A stretch of DNA of 64,000 nucleotides, taken from positions 71,226 through 135,225 of the forward strand of contig SZWC01003605.1 of the NCBI GenBank assembly GCA_023375785.1, in the 5' to 3' direction. This stretch comes from Penium margaritaceum (taxonomy: Eukaryota > Streptophyta > Zygnematophyceae > Desmidiales > Peniaceae). Made by a program: the position numbers and the translations under genes. Below, piece after piece: positions 57,176 through 64,000 of the stretch (the stretch's first letter is position 1; each line of letters opens with the position of its first letter). The notes under the pieces were generated by a model, which worked only from the letters and a program-made list of their open reading frames with translations, had not been told where the DNA came from and did no database searches.

Positions 57176-60100
57176 CTACAGTAGGAATGTGTCCCTGACT
57201 ATGACCAAACAATTCACCATGTATGGCCAACGTTGACAACTCATAATACGAGTCAAAAATGGTCAAAGGGAGAAACAATGGTCCGGGAACACTAGGTATC
57301 AAACAGCAAGTACAAAGACCTTGAATAAGTAGTGTCCTGGTGTGGATGCCATGCACACTGACCAACCAAATTAGGCATATGACACTGATCACGACCAAAG
57401 AATTTCACTATCGGTGGCCAACGTTGACAACTCATAACACGAGTCACAACTGGTCACATGGGGAAACAATGGTTTAGAAACACTAGGTGTCAACTAGCAA
57501 GTACAAGTATCTTCAATAAGTAGTGGCACAGTGTGGCTACCATGCACAATGACCAACCAAAGTAGGCATATGTCACTGACTATGACCAAGTAGTTTCATT
57601 GTGATGGGTCGACTTTGACAACTCATAACACGAGTCACAAATGGTCAGAGGAGAAACAATGGTTTGGGAACACTAGTTATCAACTAGCAAGTACAAAGAC
57701 TTTCAATGAGTAGTGGCACAGTGTGGGCTTCCATGCGCAATGAGCAGCCAAAGTAAGCATATGTCACTGATCCTGACCAATGAATTCCACTATGATTGAG
57801 GGTGTACACAGGTTCCAGGAACGGAGGTTCTGGAACCGTGATTCCGGTTCTAGAACTGGAACCACATTTAATGTTCCAAGATCCCAGAAATGTCGAGGAA
57901 CCACGGTTCCTGAACCCACGTATATGGAGGCGATGATGAGCGCTGAAGGGTGTTTTTCCATCTCTCTGGAACAAAACATGATGTTGGGAGCCGATCGTGC
58001 TTCACATTCCCTGCGTATGAGGGGAACTTATATGGAACCGTGATCAGAACCGCGGTTCCTATTGGAACCGCGGTTCCAAAACGGGTGCCGCGGTTCCAGT
58101 TCCGAGCTAGAACCGGAACCACGGTTCTAGTTCCATTATCAGACACACGGTTCCGTACTATTATGCAGCCACAGCTGTGATGGTTCAACGTTCACAACTC
58201 ATAATACAAGCCACAAATGGGCATAGGGGAAAACAAAGGTTTGGGATCACCAGCTATTACCTAGCAAGTAAAAATAAATTCAAGAAGTAGTGGCACGATG
58301 TGGCTATAATGCACAATAACCAACCAAATTAGGCCTACGTCACTGACCATGAGCAAAGAATTTCACTAGGTGTGGCCAATGTTGACAACTCACAACGCGA
58401 GTCACAAATGGTCAGATGGGGAAACAATGGTTTGTAAATACCAGGTATTAACGAGCAAGTACAAAGATCTCCAATAAATAGTGGCACGGTATGGCTACCA
58501 TGCACAACGACCAACCAATGTAGGCATATGTCATTGACTATGACCACAGAATTTCACTGTGATAGGTCAACGTTGACAACTCATAACACATGTCACAAAT
58601 GGTCAGAGGGGAAACAATGTTTTGGAAAGACTACTTATCAACTATCAAGTACAAATACCTTTCACGATGGTAGTGATCATAGTGGCATTGTGTGGCTACC
58701 ATGCACGATGACCAACAAAATTAGGCATATGTCACTGACCAGAACCAAAGAATTTCACTTTGTGGAGCCAATGTTGACAACTCATAACACAAGTCACAAA
58801 TGGTCAGAGGGGGAAACAATGGGTTGGAAACACTAGGCATCAACTAGCAAGTACAAAGATCTTTAATAACAAGTGGTACGGTGTAGCCACCAAGCACAAT
58901 GACCAACCCCAGTAGGCATATGTCACAGACTATGACCAAATAATGTCACTATGATGGGTCAACGTTGACAACTCATTACACGAGTCACAAATGGTCAGAG
59001 GGGAGACAATCATTTGGGAACACTAGTTCTCAACTAGCAAGTACAAAAACCTTCATTACTTAGTGGCACACTGTGGGTACCATGCAGAATGACCAACCAA
59101 AGTCGGCATATGTCACTGGCCGTGCCCAGAAGAACTTCACTATGTCTGGTTAATGTTGACAAATCATAACACAAGCCACAAATGGTCAGATAGGGAAACA
59201 ATAGATTGAGATTAGTAGTTATCTACCAGCAAATACAAAGACTTCAATAAGTAGTGGCATGGTGTGGCTTCCATGCACAACGAGCAACGAAATTAGGCGT
59301 ATGTGGCGTCACTGACCATGACCAAAGAATTCCATGTGTGGTCAATGTTGACGACTGATAATACGAGTCACAGAGGGTCAGAGTAGGAAACAATGCTCCG
59401 GAAACACTAGGTGTCAACTAGCAAGTACATCGACCTTCAATAAGTAGTGGCACGCTGTTGCTAGCATACACAATGACTAACCAATGTAGGCATATGTCAT
59501 TGACCATGGCCAAAGAATTCGACCATGTGAAGTCAACGTGGACAACCCATATTACGAGTCACAAATGGTCAGAGGGAGAAACAACGGTTTGGAAACACTA
59601 GTTATCAACTTGCAACGACAAGACCATTCAATAAGTAGTGGCACGGTGTGGCTGCCTTGCATACTTACCAACCAAAGTAGGCATGTGTCACTGACCATGA
59701 CCAAAGACTTTCACTAAGATGGGTGAACGTTCACAACTGATAATACGAGAAACAAATAAGCAGAGGGCAAAACAATGGTTTGGGAATACTAGTTTTCAAC
59801 TAGCAAGTACACAGACCTTCAATGCGTAGTTTAATGGTGTGGCTATCATGCACAATGACCAACCAAAGTAGGCATATGTCACTCTCCATGACCAAAGAGT
59901 TCCACTGTGTGTGGTCAATGTTGACAACTCATAATACAAGTCATAAATGTTCAGAGGGAGAAACAATGCTTTATGAATACTAGTTATTAATAAGTAAGTA
60001 CAAAGGCCTCAAAGAAGTAGAGGCATGATATTGCTACCATGTACAATGAGCAACCAAAGTAGGTATATGACAGTGATCACGACCAAGAATTGTACAATGA

Positions 60101-60546
60101 TGGGTCAATGTTGAAAACTCATAATACGAGTAACAAATGGTTAGAGGGGGAAATGATGGCTCAAAAATGCTGGTTATCAACTAGCTAGTAAGAAGACCTG
60201 CACTACGTAGTTGCATGTTGTGGCCACCATGCACAATGACCAAAGAAGGCATATGTTACAGACCATGACCTACAAATTTCACGATGGGTCAATGTTGACA
60301 ACCTATTATACGAGTCACAAATGGTAGGAGGGGGAAACAATGGTTTGGGAATGCTAGTTAATGACCAGCAAGTACAAAGGTCTTCAATAAGAAGTGGCAC
60401 GCTGTGGCCACCATGCACTATGACCAACCAAAGTAGGAATATGTCAGTCTTAATGACCAAAGAATTTCACTGTGAGTAGTCAACCTTCACACCTCATAAC
60501 ACGAGTCACAAATGGTCAGAGGAGCATACAATGGTCTGGGAATGCT
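57147..60546 (-). repeat. Satellite B block 3, inverted
   Basis: About 16 inverted monomers, interrupted at about 57792-58179 by a GGTTCC-rich insert. The array stops at GGAATGCTAG in mid-monomer, where satellite A begins. Confidence 0.93.
57792..58179. mobile_element. GGTTCC-rich insert, copy 1 (about 390 bp)
   Basis: A non-satellite insert inside one satellite B monomer: the monomer reads to CCACTATGAT and resumes at GATGGTTCAACG. Both edges are rich in GGTTCC/GGAACC and in the palindrome GGAACCGCGGTTCC. The middle (about 57905-58040) is unique, with AAACATGATG and GAGGGGAACTT. It is homologous, in inverted orientation, to 63683-63940. No long ORF is present; it is probably a non-autonomous mobile element of unknown class. 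The flanks CTATGAT/CTGTGAT could be a degenerate target duplication. Confidence 0.65.
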
Positions 60547-63500
60547 AGAAAACGGTGGAGAAAGCCAGAGAACAGTGGAGAAAGCCAAAGAATGGTGGAG
60601 CAAGCCAGAGAAAGGTGGAGCAAGCAAGAGAACCGTGAAACAAGCCAAAGAAAGGTGGAGCAAGCCACAGACCGGTGGCGCAAGCCAGAGAACGATGGAG
60701 GAAGCCAGAGAATGGTGGAGCAAGCCAGAGAACGGTGGAACAAGCCAGATAACAGCAGAGCAATCAAGAGATTGGTGTAGCAAGCCAGATAGCAGTGGAG
60801 CAAGCCAGAGAACGGTGGAGCAAGCCAGGGAATAGTGGAGCAAGCCAGAGTACAGTGAAGCAAGAAAGAGACAGGCAGAGCAAGCCAAAGAAAGGTGGAG
60901 CAAGGCAGAGAAAGGTGGAGCAAGTCAGAAAAAGGAAAAGCAAGCCAAATAAAGGTGGAGGAAGCCAGAGAAAGGTGTAGCAAGACAGAGAACGGCGGAG
61001 CAAGCCAAAGAAAGGTGGAGTAAGCCAAGGAAAGGTGGAGAAAGCCAGAGAACGGTATAGCAAGTAACAGGACGGTGGAGTCCGCCAGAGAACGGTGGAG
61101 CAAGCCACAGAATGGCGGAGCAAGCCAGAGAGCGGAGGAGCAAGCCAGAGAAAGTTGGAGCAAGCCAGAGGAAGGTGGAGTAAGCTAGAGAATGGTAGAG
61201 GATGCCAGAGAACGGTGGAGCAAGCTAGAAAACGGTGCAGCAAGCCAGAGAAAGGTGGAGAAAGCCAGGGAGCGGTGAAGCAAACACAGAACAGTGGAGC
61301 AAGGCAAAGAAGGGTGGAGAAAGGCAGAGAACGGTGGAGCAAGCCGTAGAAATGTGGAGTACGCCAAAGAAAGGTGGAGCAAGCCAGAGAAAGGTGGAGC
61401 AAGCCAGAGAAAGGTGGAGCAAGCCAGAGAACAATGGAACAATCCAGAGAAAGGTGGAGCAAGCAAGGAATGGTGGAGCAAGCCAGATAAATTGGAGCAA
61501 TCCAAAGAAAGTGGAGCAAGTCGTGAACGGTGGAGCAAGCCAGATACCGGTGGAGCAAGCCAGGGAACGGTGGAGCAAGCCAGAGAACGGTGGAGCAAGT
61601 TGGATAACAGTGGAGCAGGCCAAAGAACAGTGAAGCAAGCCAAAGAACGGTGGAACAAGGCAGATAATGGTGGAGCAAGGCAGAGAATGGTAGAGCAAGC
61701 CAGAGAATTCTGGAGCAAGACAAAGAACGGTGGAGCAAGCCAGACAACGGTGGACCAAGCCAGAGAACGGTGGGGCAAGCGAGAAAACATTGGAGCAAGC
61801 AAGAGGACGCTGAAGCAAGCCAGAGAATGGTGGAGCAAGTCAGAGAAAGGTGGAGCAAGCCAGAGAAAGGTGGAACAAGCCAGAGAATAATGGAGCTAGC
61901 CAGAAAAAGGTAAAGCAAGCTAGAGAAAGGTGGAGCAAGCCAGACAACGGTGGAGCAAGCCAGAGAATGGCGGAGCAAGTCAGAGAACGGTGGAGCAAGC
62001 CAGAGAATGGTGGAGCAAGACAGAACGGTAGAGCAAGCTAGAGAATAGTAGAGCAAGCCAGAGAACGGTGGAGCAAGCAAGAGAATGGTGGAGCAAGCCA
62101 GAGAATGGTGGAGGAAGCTAGAGAACGGTGGGGAAAGCAAGAGAACGGCGAAGTTAGCCAGAGAATGGTGCAACCATTCAGACAATGGATTAGCAAGCCA
62201 GAGAACGATGGAACAAGTAGGAGAACAGTGGAGCAAGCCAGAGAACGGTAGAGCAAGCCAGAGAAAGGTGGAGCAAGCCAAAGAAAGGTGGAGCAAGGCA
62301 GAGAAAGGTGGAGCAAGCCAGAGAACGATGGAGCAAGAAAAAACACGGCGGAGCAAGCCTGAGAACGGTGGAGTAAGCCAGAGAACAGTGGAGTAAGCCA
62401 TAGAACGTAAGAGCAAGCCAGATAAGTGTGGAGCAAGGCAGAGACAGGTAACACAAGGGAGAGAAAGGTGGAGCAAGCCAGAGAAAGGTGGAGCAAGCCA
62501 AAGAAAGTTGGAGCAAGCTAGAGAAAGTTGCAGCAAGCCAAAGGAAGTTCGGCCAAGTCAGAGAAATGTGGAGCAAGGTATACAAAGGTAGAGCAAGCCA
62601 GAGAATGGTGGAGCAAGCCAGAGAACGGGTGAGCAAGCCAGAGGATGGTTGAGTTAGCCAGAGAAGGATGAAGCAAGCCAAATAATGATGAAGAAAGCAA
62701 GAGAAATGTGGAGCAAGCCAGAAAATGGTGGAGCAAGCCAGGGAAAGGTCGAGAAAGACAGAGAGTGGTGGAGAAATCCAGAGAACAGTAGAGCAAGCCA
62801 GATAGTGCTGGAGCAAGCCAGAGAAAGGTGGAGCAAGCCAGAGATCAGTGGAGCAAGCCTAAGAAATGTGCAGCAAGCCAGAGAACAGTGGAGCAACCCA
62901 GAGAAAGGTGGAGCAAGCAAGAGAAAGGTGGAGCAAGCCAGAAAAGGGAGAGGCAAGCCAGGTAAAGGTGGATGAAGTGAGAGAAAGGTGTAGCAGGCCT
63001 GAGAATGGTGGAGCAAGCCAAAGAAAGGTGTAGCAAGCCATAGTGGTGGATAAATCCAGAGAAGGGTGGAGCAAACCGGAGAACGGTGGAGCTAGCCAGA
63101 GAAAGGTGGAGCAAGCTAGAGAAAGGCCGAGCAAGTTGGAGAACGGTGGAGCAAGCCAGAGAACCGTAGAGCAAGCCAGAGAATGGTGGAGCAAGCCGGA
63201 GGACATTGAAGCACGCAAGAGAAAGTTTGAGCAAGCCGGAGAAAGGTGGAGCAAGCCAGAGAAAGGTGGAGTAAGCCGGAGAAACGCGGAGCAAGCTAGA
63301 GAACGGTCGAGCAACCCACAGGAAAGTGGAGCAAGCAAGAAAACGGTTGAGCAATCCAGAGGAAGGTGGAGCAAGCCACAGAACGGTGGAGCAAGCCAAA
63401 GAACGATGGAGCAAGCCAGAGAATGGTGGAGCAAGGCAGAGGAAGGTAAAGCAAGTCAGAGAAAAATAAAGCAAGCCACAGAACGGTGGAGCAAGCCAGA

Positions 63501-63583
63501 GAAAGGTGGAGCAAGCCAGAGGAGGGTGGAACAAACCAAAGATAGTGCAAGTAAGCCAAACAAAGGTGGACCAATCCAGGGAA
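60547..63583 (-). repeat. Satellite A block 5: inverted 20-bp array
   Basis: About 150 inverted 20-bp units, beginning directly after satellite B and ending at CCAATCCAGGGAACTG. Diagnostic variants of block 1 recur in reverse, for example the units near 61490-61530 lacking a few bases (compare 8575-8620). It again yields long spurious ORFs, up to 590 codons on the minus strand (60764-62536). Confidence 0.95.
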
Positions 63584-63682
63584 CTGTTGGCTCTAGTGGG
63601 TGTGGAGGCACCCTCAAGGATGCCTAGCTCTCACTGGTTCACGCTGCCATGGTTTGGGCAGCCAATGGACACCAATGGTTAA
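63584..63682. other. Unassigned sequence between satellite A and the GGTTCC insert
   Basis: About 100 bp with no repeat unit, ORF or motif that I recognise. It contains GTGTGGAGGCACCCTCAAGG. Confidence 0.5.
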
Positions 63683-63940
63683 GGCTGCACACCGGTACGG
63701 AACCGCGGTTCTGAGAATGGAACCGGAACCGCGGTTCCGGTTCCAGCTCGGAACCGGAACCGCGGTTCCGGTTCCGGAACCGCGGTTCCTCATGGAACCG
63801 CGGTTCTGGTCACGGTTCCACCGAAGTTCCCCTCGTAGGCAAGGCATATGAAACATGATCGGCTTCCACCATCATGTTTTCTTCAACAAAAACAAGGAGA
63901 ACACCTTTCAACTCCTTCATTGTATGTGGGTACGTTATTG
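63683..63940. mobile_element. GGTTCC-rich insert, copy 2 (partial)
   Basis: It starts GGCTGCACACCGGTACGGAA, matching the reverse complement of the right end of copy 1 (GGCTGCATAATAGTACGGAA). The outer GGAACC/GGTTCC array (63700-63830) is longer than in copy 1. The unique middle (GTTCCCCTCGTAGGCAAGGC, then AACATGAT and CATCATG) matches to about 63940. After that the sequence differs from copy 1, whose second GGTTCC array is not seen here. Confidence 0.65.
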
Positions 63941-64000
63941 GAGTGCTCACATGGCCTCCAAGGGTGCCACATGAGCAAATAAAGCCCAACCCCCCCCCCC
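63941..64000. other. Window edge with terminal C-run
   Basis: Short unassigned sequence ending in ten C (63991-64000). As C-runs elsewhere in the window flank N, this may mark another assembly gap. Confidence 0.5.

Noticed and set aside
39480-60460. Small ORFs in satellite B (60-147 codons)
   Set aside because: Different monomers give different truncated frames; the sequence is explained by a non-coding tandem repeat.
60764-62536. 590-codon minus-strand ORF that looks like a multi-pass membrane protein
   Set aside because: It consists only of the 20-bp satellite read in one frame; hydrophobicity follows from the monomer.
63700-63830. GGTTCC array as a telomere-like repeat
   Set aside because: Irregular, palindromic, short, inside an interspersed element with a second internal copy.

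Overview
This is a non-coding, repeat-dominated stretch of a nuclear eukaryotic genome. I found no host housekeeping gene and no prokaryotic feature. Ty1/copia retrotransposons with an initiator-Met tRNA primer site, a spliced hAT transposase and very long satellite arrays fit a green-lineage (plant or streptophyte/green alga) genome. I cannot name the species, and that assignment is inference.

Layout. (1) 1-34625: satellite A, a 20-bp minisatellite (consensus CTTGCTCCACCTTTCTCTGG) in four blocks of alternating orientation: + (1-19306), - (19307-21059), + (21138-32632), - (32633-34625). After each minus block comes the same scrap of a copia integrase gene, read on the minus strand (21060-21137 and 34626-34689). 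(2) 34690-37512: decayed copia element 1 (+ strand), with gag, protease, integrase, part of RT, and RNase H. (3) 37513-39484: a one-monomer satellite B scrap, a fold-back copy of the hAT 5' end, C-runs with an N, and a minus-strand LTR with its leader and primer-binding site. (4) 39480-45825: satellite B, a roughly 190-bp tandem repeat. (5) 45826-49254: a hAT transposon on the minus strand with a nearly full-length two-intron transposase. (6) 49255-50000: a second copy of the LTR/leader segment, beside an N gap. (7) 50001-54433: copia element 2 (minus strand), with its 3' LTR and an almost complete gag-pol; its 5' end is lost into satellite B. (8) 54434-60546: satellite B, inverting at about 57147 and interrupted by a roughly 390-bp GGTTCC-rich insert. 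(9) 60547-63583: satellite A, minus orientation. (10) 63584-64000: a second GGTTCC-rich insert, ending in a C-run.

Main points. The satellite A monomer resembles the copia integrase codons that follow, in the same order and orientation, the integrase scrap present at both array edges; the satellite may have been born from a copia fragment. The mobile-element reading frames are interrupted almost only by TAG: 14 in-frame cases, two of them beside or inside a glutamine run and one at a conserved glutamine, against two TGA. This could mean CAG-to-TAG methylation decay or UAG read as glutamine. Satellite B carries two palindromes per monomer and several fold-back inversions, one centred exactly on such a palindrome. 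The long ORFs in satellite A and the shorter ones in satellite B are by-products of the repeats, not genes.
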